Assembly: GCA_963784995.1 (NCBI GenBank)
Contig: CAWATZ010000004.1
Location: forward strand, 186,001-250,000
Source: CAWATZ01 sp963784995
Lineage (GTDB): Bacteria; Planctomycetota; Planctomycetia; Gemmatales; Gemmataceae
Reading direction: 5' to 3'
Length of the DNA stretch: 64,000 nucleotides
Below the pieces are notes generated by a model. That model saw only the letters and a list, made by a program, of their open reading frames with translations. It had not been told where the DNA came from and made no database searches. Positions 1 through 11,406 of this stretch are shown here, piece after piece (position 1 is the stretch's first letter; each line of letters opens with the position of its first letter). The position numbers and the translations under genes were made by a program.

Positions 1-113
1 TTGCGGGTCAGCTTTGTGCGGATGTCCACGTCGCGCGGAACCACGTCGCTGTAGCCGGGTTCCAGGAGGACGTCGTCGAAGGTGATGCCCTGGTATGCGA
101 TCCGATCCTGCAT
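1..113 (-). CDS. guaB: IMP dehydrogenase, N-terminal fragment cut by the window edge
   Basis: The reverse strand from the ATG at 113 encodes MQDRIAYQGITFDDVLLEPG and then a segment ending near RDVDIRTKLTR. The pattern ITFDDVLL-P-YS-V-PRDVD is the diagnostic N-terminus of IMP dehydrogenase, which oxidises IMP to XMP with NAD+ in the committed step of guanine nucleotide synthesis. Only the first 37 codons are present, so the CBS domains and the catalytic cysteine loop cannot be examined. An AAGGAG-like ribosome binding site lies about 12 bases upstream of the ATG, supporting this start. The K+ channel gene lies upstream on the same strand, separated by about 215 bases filled by inverted repeats. 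Family assignment is secure from the motif; everything beyond residue 37 is unseen. Confidence 0.9.
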   Translation of the reverse strand, partial: MQDRIAYQGITFDDVLLEPGYSDVVPRDVDIRTKLTR

Positions 114-198
114 TTCGGGGAGGCTCCTTGAGAATGGCTACCCTTTGGGACATTATAGGGAAAGGGCGGGGAAGAGGGGAAGGCGGAGAATCGGGCGG

Positions 199-319
199 GC
201 GAGCCGGGAGCGTCAGCTCCCGGATTCTCCGACGAATCGGAAGAATCCGGGAGCTGACGCTCCCGGCTCGCGTTGTCGCGGAATCGGAAGAATCCGGGAG
301 CTGACGCTCCCGGCTCGCC
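199..319. repeat. Inverted and direct copies of a CCGGGAGC-core element
   Basis: A roughly 34-base left arm (199-232) pairs with 237-271 almost perfectly, with one bulged base and a 4-base loop. The second arm is repeated directly at 283-319. The core reads ccgggagcgtcagctcccgg and is itself near-palindromic. It separates the K+ channel stop from guaB. A related string recurs inside the cysteine synthase gene near 20450-20475. No T-tract follows, so it is recorded as a repeat rather than a terminator. Confidence 0.85.
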
Positions 320-330
320 TTGCCGCGGCG

Positions 331-1362
331 CTACCGTCTCTTCGCCAGTCCCTCCAGCTGATCCAGTTGCTGCCGGTGCCCCAGGGCGATGAGCACGTCG
401 CCGGCGGCCATGACGGCGTCGCCGGGCGGGTTGTACTGCATGTTCCCTTGCGGCTTCTTGATGGCGACGATCATGACGCCGAGGTCCTGACGCACCCGGC
501 TCTCCAGGAGGGTGGCGCCGGCCAGGGGGCTGCCCTCGTCGATGTGCGTTTCCTCGATCTGCAGTTCCAGGTGCTCGGTGCGGGTGGCCAGCTCGATGAA
601 ATCGACCACGGTGGGGCGGAGCACGGCCTGGGCGACCCGGAAGCCGCCCAGGGCGTAGGGAGCCACGACCCGGTTGGCGCCGGCCCGGGACAGTTTCCGC
701 TCGGCCAGGTCGGCCTCGGCCCGGGCGACGATGAACAGTTTCTCGTTGAGCAGCCGGGCGCTCATGGTAATGAACAGGTTGTCGGCATCCTCGGGCACGA
801 CCGTGACCAGGGCCCGGGCCCGGGTGATGCCGGCCTCCTTGAGGACCTCGTCGCTGGTGGCATCGCCGACCAGGGCAATGCCGTGCGGCAACTGGAACGC
901 CTGCAGCAACTCCGCGCGCCGGTCGATGACCACGAACGGCAGACCCTGCTTGGAGAATTCCTGGCAGACAAATCGGCCCATCCGGCCGTACCCGCAAACG
1001 ATGATGTGGTTGTCCATCCCCGCCAAGGCACGCGACACGTACCGCCTCCCAAGATATTCCTGCAATTCGCCGCTCACCACCAGCCGGACCAGTTCCGTGG
1101 CGGTGAAGAACAGCGTGAACACTCCACCCAGCAACAGGAAGATGGTGAAGACCCGACCCCAGAACGACAGGCGATGGACCTCCTCGTAGCCGACTGTGGT
1201 CAGCGTGATCACGGTCATGTACAGCGCATCGAACAGCGAATAGTTCGGCTCGATGAGAAAGTACCCCAGCGTGCCGATGGCCACCAGCAGCATGGGGACA
1301 ACGATCATCCAGAGCAGACGACGGCTCTTCAAGGGATACCTGCGCGGGGCGAGGGAGGTCAC
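331..1362 (-). CDS. Potassium channel protein with RCK (TrkA-N/TrkA-C) domains
   Basis: The protein (about 343 aa from GTG 1362) has two membrane helices flanking a pore loop with TLTTVGYEEVH, a variant of the TVGYGD selectivity filter. A cytosolic Rossmann RCK domain follows, with the nucleotide motif VCGYGRMGRF and the downstream acidic VVIDRR. A C-terminal TrkA-C region is recognisable around LELQIEETHIDEGSPLAG. This is the layout of ligand-gated prokaryotic K+ channels of the Kch/MthK type, which pass K+ through the inner membrane under nucleotide or ion control. The longer open frame up to 1851 runs through a 29-base tandem array and is not believed. GTG 1362, TTG about 1335 and ATG 1308 are all possible starts; the first keeps a basic N-terminus before helix 1. 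E in place of G/D in the filter also occurs in some bacterial channels of this kind. Confidence 0.85.
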   Translation of the reverse strand: MTSLAPRRYPLKSRRLLWMIVVPMLLVAIGTLGYFLIEPNYSLFDALYMTVITLTTVGYEEVHRLSFWGRVFTIFLLLGGVFTLFFTATELVRLVVSGELQEYLGRRYVSRALAGMDNHIIVCGYGRMGRFVCQEFSKQGLPFVVIDRRAELLQAFQLPHGIALVGDATSDEVLKEAGITRARALVTVVPEDADNLFITMSARLLNEKLFIVARAEADLAERKLSRAGANRVVAPYALGGFRVAQAVLRPTVVDFIELATRTEHLELQIEETHIDEGSPLAGATLLESRVRQDLGVMIVAIKKPQGNMQYNPPGDAVMAAGDVLIALGHRQQLDQLEGLAKRR

Positions 1363-1405
1363 GGGGGACTTCGCGAGGGCTACGGTAGCAAGGCCGGCAG
1401 CACGT

Positions 1406-1648
1406 ACACAAGCCCGAAGCGCCAGCGCCGGGACAACCCACACCCCGGCGCTGGCGCTTCGGGCTTGTGTGTCCCGGCGCTGGCGCTTTGGGCTTGTGTG
1501 TCCCGGCGCTGGCGCTTCGGGCTTGCGTGTCCCGGCGCTGGCGCTTCGGGCTTGTGTGTCCCGGCGCTGGCGCTTTGGGCTTGTGTGTCCCGGCGCTGGC
1601 GCTTCGGGCTTGTGTGTCCCGGCGCTGGCGCTTTGGGCTTGTGTCCAT
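1406..1648. repeat. 29-base tandem repeat array, seven copies, plus one inverted copy
   Basis: Seven contiguous 29-base units with core ccggcgctggcgctt and a cttgtgtgt tail run from about 1444 to 1646. They differ mainly at one c/t position (ttcgggc or tttgggc). A single unit in reverse orientation sits just before them at about 1407-1434, so the block can fold back on itself. Because 29 is not a multiple of three, long open frames appear in several phases (for example 8-1648 minus) without being genes. The array lies upstream of the K+ channel start. There are no unique spacers, so it is not a CRISPR. Confidence 0.93.
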
Positions 1649-1856
1649 CGGGCCGGCCCTACCGCTTCTCCAGTTTGAAGCAGCTCTAGCGAAGCGGGCC
1701 TGGGCGCTGGCCTACCATCACAGGCTTTCCTTGGAGGGCGGTCCGTTTGCTGGCCGATGCCATAACCTACCCGGGCCGCCGCGCGTCTCGGGACGGGCAC
1801 GAGTGAGACCGCATCAATGAGGCCGCACTCGCGGCGGGCCGGAGGGGGCAAATCGA

Positions 1857-3251
1857 GTGTTCATCTTGATGCTGGGCCTGGTCGTTGGCCAGACGCCTCC
1901 CGCGACCTGGCCCCTTCCCGGGACGGAGACGAGCAGCCGTTCCACCCTGGTGCGCCGCGCCGTCGTGCGCGATTCCGTGGTCGAGCTGGCCTGCCGGCCG
2001 TGCCGGACCACCTGGCGCTTGCTGACCGATCCGATCTGGCAAATCTACTGGCACACCGGCGGCGCGGTGGGCAAGGCGCTGCTGTCGCTGCACGCCCACC
2101 CCGGCCCGCTGCCCGAATTCCGTCCGACTCTTGATCCGGGGGCCCTGGAAGCCCAGCTGCAGCACGTGACGCGAACGCCCCTGGAGCCGGCCCTGCTGCG
2201 CCTCTATACCGAGGGCGACGATGCCCTGAAAGTGCTGCATCAGCTGATCGATCTGGGACAGGAGCGGATTGACATCCTGATGTACTGGTGGGACAGCGAC
2301 GACCTCGGCCAGGGGGTGGCGGAGCACCTGGCCCGCTGGGCCTGCCAGGGACGGACGGTCCGCGTGCTGATCGACACCGGCGGCACGCTCATTCATGCCG
2401 AGCCCAAACAGGCCACCTCGCTCGAAGTGACCCGGATCATTAACTGGCTGGCAATGCAGCCCAACGTCCAGGTGCTGCGGACGCGGGTGCCGCTGGCCCG
2501 CTTTGACCATCGCAAGCTGATGCTGGTCGATGGCAAGGTGGCCTGGACGGGAGGCCGAAACCTGACCGAGGTGGCCTTTTACCGCGAGCATGACGTCTCC
2601 TTCACCGTCGAAGGGCCGCTGGTCGAGCGGATGAACTGCCTGTTCGAGAAGTTCTGGCGCGAGCAGGGCGGTCAACCATTGCCCTGCTGCAACTGCTGTT
2701 GCCAGCCGTCGGCCGAACTGCCGGCCAACGCCTACGCCCGGATTGTCAGCACCAACCCCGGCCAGCGCGAGCTGCTGGCCACCGTCTGCGCCGCCGTCGC
2801 CGCCGCCCAGCACCACGTCTACCTGGAGAACTGCTGCGTCCTCGACGGCCGGCTGATCTGCAAACTGGCCTGTGCCCGCAAGCGCGGCGTGGACGTGCGC
2901 GTGGTGGTCACGCTGACGACCGGGGTGGACCTGGTGGACCGCGCCCACCGGCTGACGGTCAATCGGCTGCTGGCGGCCGGGGTGCGCGTCTATTGCTATC
3001 CCACGTCCACGCACGTCAAAGCCATGTCGGTGGACGGCAGCTGGGCCTACCTGGGCACGGGCAACTTCGACGCCCTGAGCCTGCACCGCAACCGCGAGAT
3101 GGGCCTGGCCATCGGCGCGGGCCCGGTGGTGGAAGAGCTGGAACAGCGCCTGTTCCAGGAAGACTTCCGGCCCGAGTGGGAATTGACCTGCCCCGTGCCA
3201 ACCCAGCCCGGCGACAAATTCTGCGAGTTCCTCGCCAGCTTTTGCTTGTGA
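1857..3251 (+). CDS. Phospholipase D-family protein, cardiolipin synthase-like
   Basis: The 464-residue product carries two HKD catalytic motifs. The first is HRKLMLVDGKVAWTGG near residue 218. The second, HVKAMSVDGSWAYLGTGNFD, near residue 386, has the full HxK(x)4D spacing. Two such half-sites form one active centre in the PLD superfamily, which includes cardiolipin synthases, phospholipases and nucleases. The N-terminus (MFILMLGLVVGQ) is hydrophobic and may be an export signal, so the enzyme probably acts at or outside the membrane on phospholipid. GTG 1857 is chosen because GGAGGGGG lies about 8 bases upstream; ATG 1869 is the alternative. The two long membrane helices of E. coli ClsA are not apparent, so synthase versus hydrolase activity is open. 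Confidence 0.82.
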   Translation: MFILMLGLVVGQTPPATWPLPGTETSSRSTLVRRAVVRDSVVELACRPCRTTWRLLTDPIWQIYWHTGGAVGKALLSLHAHPGPLPEFRPTLDPGALEAQLQHVTRTPLEPALLRLYTEGDDALKVLHQLIDLGQERIDILMYWWDSDDLGQGVAEHLARWACQGRTVRVLIDTGGTLIHAEPKQATSLEVTRIINWLAMQPNVQVLRTRVPLARFDHRKLMLVDGKVAWTGGRNLTEVAFYREHDVSFTVEGPLVERMNCLFEKFWREQGGQPLPCCNCCCQPSAELPANAYARIVSTNPGQRELLATVCAAVAAAQHHVYLENCCVLDGRLICKLACARKRGVDVRVVVTLTTGVDLVDRAHRLTVNRLLAAGVRVYCYPTSTHVKAMSVDGSWAYLGTGNFDALSLHRNREMGLAIGAGPVVEELEQRLFQEDFRPEWELTCPVPTQPGDKFCEFLASFCL

Positions 3252-3432
3252 CGTTGGAATGCCACGGGCAAGCCCGTGGCATCCTTGCCCTCCCGATTCC
3301 CTCCAAGAAGTCGTCCGCTCGATGAAACCGAGCCCATCTTGCCGGGTTTTAGCTATAGTAGAGTGAACCGGTCAGCAAAGTCCGGATCGTCCTGTCGGGA
3401 GAGCGAGACTACCTGGGGGCAAAGGGGCCGCC

Positions 3433-6267
<2,835 letters not shown>

Positions 6268-6270
<3 letters not shown>

Positions 6271-6327
6271 TCAGTAATCAGTAATCAGTAATCAGTTACT
6301 GATCACTGATTACTGATTACTGATCAC
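6268..6327. repeat. AT-rich inverted repeat (aatcagt units) between histidine kinase and glgX
   Basis: Iterated aatcagt units from the kinase stop codon onward face complementary actgatt units, giving an AT-rich hairpin of the same architecture as the in-frame elements upstream. It lies 20 bases before the glgX start. It could act as a terminator, but no U-rich tail is obvious. Confidence 0.88.
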
Positions 6328-6347
6328 TCTCTGCTGGAGCGCAGCGA

Positions 6348-8402
6348 ATGCTCACCTTGCAGACCAGCCGGGGGCGTTGTTTGCCCCTGGGGGCCTCGAC
6401 CACGCCGGAAGGCGTCAACTTCACCCTGCTCTGCCGGCACGGCACCGCGGTTGTCCTGGTGCTCTACCCCCTGGACAGCAACGAACCGCTGGCCGAGATT
6501 GCCCTGCATCCCCGGAGCAACCGCACCGGCGACCACTGGCACGTCCTGGTCGCCGGCCTGCCGCCTGCCTTCACCTACGGCTGGCGCGTCGATGGTCCCG
6601 CCGAGGCGGGCTTCGCTTATGACGCCAACCACGTCCTGATCGATCCGGTGGCGACCATTGTCTCGGGAGGCAGCCACTGGGGCCGGTCCCTGGAGGAGTC
6701 GCAGAAATGGACCGCGCGGCGCGGCGTCTTCCTGCGCCGGCCCTTTCGCTGGCAGGAAGACGTGCCGCCCCTGGTGCCGCTGGAAGACAGCATCATCTGT
6801 GAGCTGCACGTGCGCGGCTTCACCTGCCATCCCTCGTCGCTGGTGGCTCATCCGGGCACCTTTGCCGGGCTGGTGGAGAAGGTCCCCTACTTGCAGGCCC
6901 TGGGGGTGACCGCGGTGGAGCTGCTGCCCATCCACGAGTTCGACGAGAACGATTGTCCCTTTACCAACCCCTTTACCGGCGAGCGCTTGCGCAACTTCTG
7001 GGGCTACAACAGCATCGCCTTCGCCGCCCCCAAGTCCGCCTACGCCAGCTCGGCGGTGGAATTTGGCCAGGTGACCGAGTTCCGCGAGATGGTGCGGGCC
7101 TTTCACAAGGCCGGCATCGAGGTCATCCTGGACGTGGTCTTCAACCACACCGGCGAGGGCGACTTCCGCGGCCGAACCTATAACTTCCGCGGCCTGGACA
7201 ACAAGCTCTATTACATGATCGCCCCCAATGGCCACTACATGAACTTCTCCGGCTGCGGCAACACGGTCAACTGCAATCACCCCATCGTCCGGCACCTGAT
7301 CATGGAGTGTCTGCGGTTCTGGGTGGCCGACATGCACGTGGACGGGCTGCGTTTCGATCTGGCCTCGGTCTTCGGACGGGACGAGCAGGGGCGCGTGCTG
7401 CTGGAGCCGCCCGTGGTCGAGATGATCGCGGAGGACGGCATCCTCACCGATACCAAGCTGATCGCCGAGCCGTGGGACGCCGCCGGCCTCTACCAGCTGG
7501 GGCGGTTCCCCTTTGGCCGGCGCTGGTCGGAGTGGAACGGGCAGTTTCGCGACCAGGTACGGCGTTTCTGGCGCGGCGAACCCGGCATGACGGGGGCGCT
7601 GGCCACCCGGCTGTGCGGCTCGGCCGACCTGTACCAGGAATCGGGCCGGCTGCCCCGGCACTCGATCAACTTCATCACCTGCCACGACGGCTTTACCTTG
7701 TGGGACCTGGTGTCGTACAACCACAAGCACAACGAGGCCAACGGCGAGAACAACCGCGACGGGGCCAACGACAACTTCAGCTGGAACTGCGGCGTCGAGG
7801 GGCCGACGAACAATCCCGCCGTCCTGGGTCTGCGCCGCCGGCAGGTGCGCAACCTGCTGGCCACGCTGCTGCTGTCACAAGGGGTGCCGATGCTGCTGGC
7901 CGGCGACGAGCTGCTGCGCAGCCAGGAGGGCAACAACAATGCCTGGTGCCAGGACAACGAACTCAGCTGGGTGGACTGGGGCCTGGTCCGTCAGAACGCC
8001 GATTTCCTCCGCTTTGCCCGGGAGATGATCCGACTGCGCCGCCGGCATCCCGCTCTCCGCCGCCGCACCTTCCTGGACAAGGGCGACGTCATCTGGCACG
8101 GCGTCGAACCGTTCCGTGCCGATTTCTCCGCCCAGGCCCACACCCTGGCCCTGGCCCTCGACGGCCGGCGGACCGGAAGAGAAGCCGATCGCGACATTTA
8201 CCTGGCGTTCAACAACGGCACGGAGCCGGCCGGGTTCCAGATTCCGCCGTCGCCCCAGAGGAAGCGCTGGCGGCGCGTGGTCGATACTTCCCTGGCGCCG
8301 CCGCTGGACATTGTCCCCGAGGAAGAGGGACCGGAGATTTTCGTGGGCTCGAAATACGTGCTGGCCTCGTTCGCGCTGCTGGTGCTGATCTCGGAGGAAT
8401 AG
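6348..8402 (+). CDS. glgX: Glycogen debranching enzyme (isoamylase-type, GH13)
   Basis: 684 aa, normal for GlgX/TreX. It contains an N-terminal CBM48-type domain and the GH13 barrel with the conserved regions DVVFNHTGEGD, DGLRFDLAS (nucleophile Asp near 335), LIAEPWDAAG (acid/base Glu near 372) and ITCHDGFTLWDLVSYN (Asp near 445). The segment HNEANGENNRDGANDNFSWNCG is characteristic of glycogen debranching enzymes. It hydrolyses alpha-1,6 branch points during glycogen breakdown in the cytoplasm. ATG 6348 is preceded by GGAG. No other glycogen genes are adjacent, so it appears to stand alone. No missing catalytic residue was noticed. Confidence 0.95.
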   Translation: MLTLQTSRGRCLPLGASTTPEGVNFTLLCRHGTAVVLVLYPLDSNEPLAEIALHPRSNRTGDHWHVLVAGLPPAFTYGWRVDGPAEAGFAYDANHVLIDPVATIVSGGSHWGRSLEESQKWTARRGVFLRRPFRWQEDVPPLVPLEDSIICELHVRGFTCHPSSLVAHPGTFAGLVEKVPYLQALGVTAVELLPIHEFDENDCPFTNPFTGERLRNFWGYNSIAFAAPKSAYASSAVEFGQVTEFREMVRAFHKAGIEVILDVVFNHTGEGDFRGRTYNFRGLDNKLYYMIAPNGHYMNFSGCGNTVNCNHPIVRHLIMECLRFWVADMHVDGLRFDLASVFGRDEQGRVLLEPPVVEMIAEDGILTDTKLIAEPWDAAGLYQLGRFPFGRRWSEWNGQFRDQVRRFWRGEPGMTGALATRLCGSADLYQESGRLPRHSINFITCHDGFTLWDLVSYNHKHNEANGENNRDGANDNFSWNCGVEGPTNNPAVLGLRRRQVRNLLATLLLSQGVPMLLAGDELLRSQEGNNNAWCQDNELSWVDWGLVRQNADFLRFAREMIRLRRRHPALRRRTFLDKGDVIWHGVEPFRADFSAQAHTLALALDGRRTGREADRDIYLAFNNGTEPAGFQIPPSPQRKRWRRVVDTSLAPPLDIVPEEEGPEIFVGSKYVLASFALLVLISEE

Positions 8403-8429
8403 AGTCTGTTCCAAAAGAGGCAGGCAAAA

Positions 8430-8469
8430 GCCTGCGGCTACGCGAAATCCGACCTTTGGAGCCGCAGGC
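8430..8469. repeat. 10-base inverted repeat downstream of glgX
   Basis: gcctgcggct (8430-8439) is matched by agccgcaggc (8460-8469) with a 20-base loop. It may serve as the glgX transcript end, but there is no T-run. The 540 bases between glgX and the PD40 gene hold this hairpin, the larger one at 8710-8790 and no convincing gene. A 65-codon minus-strand frame at 8471-8668 has no recognisable features. Confidence 0.75.
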
Positions 8470-8709
8470 ATTAACCTTCGGGCAGACCCAGCTCTCGGGG
8501 ATGGCGGTTGCCGTGGAAGCGGATCAGGCGACGGACCCCTTTGGCGTGGCCGGCCACGGTCCATTCGGAATGGCCACGGTCTTGTGCGGCCCGACACAAC
8601 AACGATCTCTTTCCGGACGCGACGTCAAACGTCAAGAAGAAAGAGGGAAAAACCTGGTATTGCGGCACAAACCGTGATAGGTTGACCGGGTGACCTGCAA
8701 CAGGCTATC

Positions 8710-8790
8710 GCCAAGGATTCAATCCGAACTGCCGGCAGACACCGCGAGCGTCCGCCAAGCCGGATCGGCAGTTCGGATAGAATCCTTGGC
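8710..8790. repeat. 25-base inverted repeat with one mismatch
   Basis: Left arm 8710-8734 and right arm 8766-8790 pair over 25 bases with a single mismatch around a 31-base loop. It lies in the intergenic stretch before the PD40 protein and belongs to the set of diverse hairpins scattered over the window. Confidence 0.93.
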
Positions 8791-8942
8791 GTTCGATCAC
8801 CCGCGCACCACCGCCGGTGGCGCTGCTCCGGCACTGGCGCTGCCTTCTGTCACTTGAATCTCGCTTGGAGCAGGATGAGAAGCAGGCGAAGCTTGGCAAG
8901 AACACCGGAACTCTGTCCCAACCCGCGCAGGAGGAACCCGAA

Positions 8943-10013
8943 ATGAAATTCGCTGTGCCTGGCATAATTGGTAGCGTGGGACTGCTGCTGGCTGCTCTCA
9001 CGAGTTCGATCGCTAAGGCCCCGGCACCGCCGGTCAAGCCAACGCTCGCCTTCGTATCTTGGAAGGTCAACGGTGGAGTTATCTATCTGGTGACTACGGA
9101 AGGGAAAGCCAAATGCCTGGACGAGGACACCGGCGACAAGAAATATGGCAGCGGGGGCGAACCGTCGTGGGCGCCAGACGGCCGGAAGATCGCTTTCACT
9201 CGACCTCTATTGCGACCGATCAAGAACGAGGTTCATCTCACGCACGTGATCTGCGTCATGGACGCCGATGGCAAGAACGTCAAGCAACTCACCAACGGTA
9301 TGGGCGACCTCCAACCGGCCTGGTCCCCTGACGGCAAGCGCATCGCATTCTTCTCCTCTCGCCACAAGGGCGTCATCTGCGTCATGGACGCCGACGGCGC
9401 GAACGTGAAGGAACTGACCAAGGAGCAATTGTGCTCTACCCCAGTCTGGTCACCCGATGGAAAAAAGATCGCCTTTATCAACTCACCCCCGTTTACGCCG
9501 AAACGCGAGGTTTGCGTCATGGACGCCGATGGGTCCAACCTGGTCAAACTAGCGACCATAAATCCCTGCGACAGACCATTCGCCTGGGCGCCCGACAGTA
9601 AACGGTTGGCGTTGTTCGACGGCCCAAATCTCTCCCTCGTCAACGCTGACGGCAGCAACCGCAAAGCGCTCTGCTCGATGGCCAAAGGCCATTTCGGAGC
9701 CGACCCCGTCTGGGCGCCCGATGGGGCGAAAATCGCCTGCGCCAGCATCGTGCCCGGTGAACCGTCCGCCGAGGTATGGAGCATTGACGTGAAGGAGGGC
9801 CGCGCAACAGAACTGACCAGCCTGGGAGGCACCAACATCCTCCCGCGATGGTCGCCTGATGGTAAGATGTTGGCTTTCCTGCACCTAGTCCGCGGCAAAG
9901 TGGCAACATCCTCCGTCTACGTGATGGATGCCGGGGGCGAACATCAGAGGGAGATCTGGAAGGAGGATAAAGACACATACCCAGCTCCCGGCCTCGCCTG
10001 GAGGCCGAAATAG
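8943..10013 (+). CDS. Secreted PD40/TolB-like beta-propeller protein
   Basis: The 356-aa protein starts with a signal peptide (MKFAVPGIIGSVGLLLAALT). It then contains six PD40 blades such as PSWAPDGRKIAF, PAWSPDGKRIAFF, PVWSPDGKKIAF, FAWAPDSKRLAL, PVWAPDGAKIAC and PRWSPDGKMLAF. Such blades form a TolB-like propeller used for protein or peptide binding in the periplasm. Recurring VMDADG phrases between the blades show a regular internal repeat. The start at ATG 8943 is fixed by AGGAGG 7-10 bases upstream and by the signal peptide; the longer open frame from 8817 is rejected. No enzymatic domain is visible and the ligand is unknown. Confidence 0.85.
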   Translation: MKFAVPGIIGSVGLLLAALTSSIAKAPAPPVKPTLAFVSWKVNGGVIYLVTTEGKAKCLDEDTGDKKYGSGGEPSWAPDGRKIAFTRPLLRPIKNEVHLTHVICVMDADGKNVKQLTNGMGDLQPAWSPDGKRIAFFSSRHKGVICVMDADGANVKELTKEQLCSTPVWSPDGKKIAFINSPPFTPKREVCVMDADGSNLVKLATINPCDRPFAWAPDSKRLALFDGPNLSLVNADGSNRKALCSMAKGHFGADPVWAPDGAKIACASIVPGEPSAEVWSIDVKEGRATELTSLGGTNILPRWSPDGKMLAFLHLVRGKVATSSVYVMDAGGEHQREIWKEDKDTYPAPGLAWRPK

Positions 10014-10490
10014 AGGGCCGGACGAGGGGACGGGCCTGCTCTGTAGAAAAGGTCAGTTTCCAGGCATGGGCCGGGAGAGCGAGGCTCCTGGCCAAGAAAA
10101 GGTGACAGGAGCCGATACACATAATCTTCACATTCTGCGTAGCTGTTTGCTCCGACGATTCGCCAAGGAGAAACACTGTTGAGCCAGCTTTCCCGATGGA
10201 GCTTTTGTCTGTCCTGTTGACGTGCCCAGAAGTGTCCCTGCGTGACCGGCACCGTTAGCAAACGGTGTTTCCGAACGGGCAGCCGTCAGGCAACGGCACT
10301 ATCCCAAGGTCCTCCTCACGTCCCTGCTCACCGTTAGCAAACGGTCGCATCGGTGCTGGTTTCGCCCTCAGCCTCCGGCTGCTGCTCTTCTCCCGCTCTC
10401 GGAAGGACCAATGGCTCTTGCAAACTGCTCTCGGACAAACCTACTGGCCTGCGGTAGTCTGGAGCAGGAAGAAGCAGTTGGCGCAACCTC
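10014..10490. other. Non-coding stretch with a repeated 16-base palindromic motif
   Basis: No convincing gene is seen in these 477 bases. The motif accgttagcaaacggt occurs at 10251-10266 and again at 10330-10345, and a related gccgtcaggcaacggc lies between them near 10283. Each is a small stem with a 4-6 base loop. The motif spacing of about 80 bases and the lack of open frames suggest small structured or mobile repeats. Confidence 0.6.
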
Positions 10491-10733
10491 GTGCGCCAGG
10501 CCGCAAGCGGCTTCGGGTTTGCGGTCCAGCCGGCGTACCGGGACGTGCGGCTCATCGTCCACCGTGGAGAGCAGCGGCTCTTCGATCTGAACGCGGTCGG
10601 TGTGGCGGACGTGCGGGTGATCGACGAGCGGGGGGTGGATGCGATCGAGGTTCGGCTATCGGCGGAGTCGTGGGTACGGATGCAGCTTCGCCCCGCGTTC
10701 GAGATCACCCAGGGATTCCGGTCCGAGCGCTGA
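10491..10733 (+). CDS. Hypothetical 80-aa protein
   Basis: The frame from GTG 10491 encodes a basic N-terminus, then AYRDVRLIVHRGEQRLFDL and ADVRVIDERGVDAIEVRLS, ending QGFRSER. The alternating hydrophobic and charged pattern looks like a small beta-rich domain rather than a shadow frame, and codon third positions are GC-rich. An in-frame stop at 10455 limits any extension. The family was not recognised and no function is assigned. It may be complete or the 3' part of a decayed gene, because the preceding stretch holds only repeats. Confidence 0.45.
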   Translation: MRQAASGFGFAVQPAYRDVRLIVHRGEQRLFDLNAVGVADVRVIDERGVDAIEVRLSAESWVRMQLRPAFEITQGFRSER

Positions 10734-10856
10734 AGCAGCCGTTGCGGCAGGCTGTAACGCCCGGTGCCTTCTTGGTACAATGATGCGCAGGAAAATGGTG
10801 TCGTCCGTGTCGGGAGCGTTTCACCGCGTGGCGGCCCTTTGCAGCGGGAGGTCGAG

Positions 10857-11078
10857 ATGAGCAGACGATTCACGGCCATTATCCAGGCGGAGGGAACGGG
10901 GTTCGTGTCCCTCTGCCCGGAGCTGGACATCGCGAGCCAAGGGGACACCGTCGAAGAAGCCCGCGATAACCTGCGCGAGGCCCTGGAGTTGTTTTTCGAG
11001 TGTGCCTCCCCAGCCGAGATCGAGCAGCGCTGGGCCGGCGACGTCTTCGTGACCCAGGTGGAGGTGACCGTTGGGTAA
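10857..11078 (+). CDS. hicB: HicB-family antitoxin
   Basis: The 73-aa product MSRRFTAIIQAEGTGFVSLC..., with PELDIASQGDTVEEARDNL and REALELFFE, is the partial RNase H-like HicB fold. This domain binds and neutralises the HicA toxin and autoregulates the operon. GGGAGG lies 6-10 bases before ATG 10857, so this start is preferred over the upstream frame start at 10764. It overlaps hicA by 8 bases, indicating translational coupling. The order is antitoxin then toxin, the reverse of the E. coli hicAB operon but common in hicBA loci. No separate C-terminal DNA-binding domain is visible in this short form. Confidence 0.9.
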   Translation: MSRRFTAIIQAEGTGFVSLCPELDIASQGDTVEEARDNLREALELFFECASPAEIEQRWAGDVFVTQVEVTVG

Positions 11079-11292
11079 ACTGCGCGTGTTGTCGGGCAAG
11101 GAGGTCTGTGCGATCCTCGAGCGGCACGGATTCGTGCAGGTTCGGCAACGCGGCAGCCACATTATCATGCAGCGGGCCACCGACGGCGGGACAACCACCG
11201 TACCGGTGCCGGATCACAAGGAGGTCAGAATCGGCACGTTGCGCTCGATCATTCGGCAGTCCGGCGTTCTCCGTGCAGAGTTTGAGACATGA
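11071..11292 (+). CDS. hicA: HicA-family mRNA interferase toxin
   Basis: 73 aa with the double-stranded RNA-binding-like HicA fold. The sequence has GKLRVLSGKEVCAILERHG, then VRQRGSHIIMQR with the conserved catalytic His in G-SH, then TTVPVPDHKEVRIGTLRSII. HicA cleaves mRNA and is held inactive by HicB. The TTG start at 11071 overlaps the hicB stop; no ATG is available in the conserved N-terminus. A bulged attC-like hairpin follows 5 bases after the stop. The two genes plus this element have the size and form of a gene cassette. Confidence 0.9.
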   Translation: MGKLRVLSGKEVCAILERHGFVQVRQRGSHIIMQRATDGGTTTVPVPDHKEVRIGTLRSIIRQSGVLRAEFET

Positions 11293-11296
11293 ACCG

Positions 11297-11391
11297 TTTG
11301 AACCAGTCGCTCCAGCAGACACCCGGCCTACACGGTCTTGCGCGACTTGACGGCAAGCGTGGCCGGGTGCTGCTGAGCGAGGTCGTTCGAC
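11297..11391. repeat. attC-like bulged inverted repeat A
   Basis: Reading inward from both ends, each arm starts GAAC, then 9 bases, then CAGCAG. The left arm has one extra A before cacccggcc while the right arm does not. The terminal tetramers are GAAC at 11300-11303 and GTTC at 11385-11388. The outer boxes, a 9-base spacer, an inner stem and a single extrahelical base resemble folded integron attC sites. The boxes (gttcgac at the right end) only partly match the GTTRRRY consensus, so this is an inference. Confidence 0.6.
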
Positions 11392-11406
11392 CAAAGAGGA
11401 TGCGCG

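Noticed and set aside
8..1648. 546-codon open frame on the minus strand over the repeat array
   Set aside because: It runs through the 29-base tandem array in a shadow phase and overlaps the K+ channel in another frame; no protein-like features.
1406..1648. Possible CRISPR array
   Set aside because: Units are contiguous without unique spacers and no cas genes are near.
2699..3325. 208-codon frame inside the PLD gene
   Set aside because: Shadow frame; the PLD phase contains both HKD motifs.
8471..8668. 65-codon minus-strand frame after glgX
   Set aside because: No ribosome binding site, no family resemblance, and it is covered by intergenic composition.
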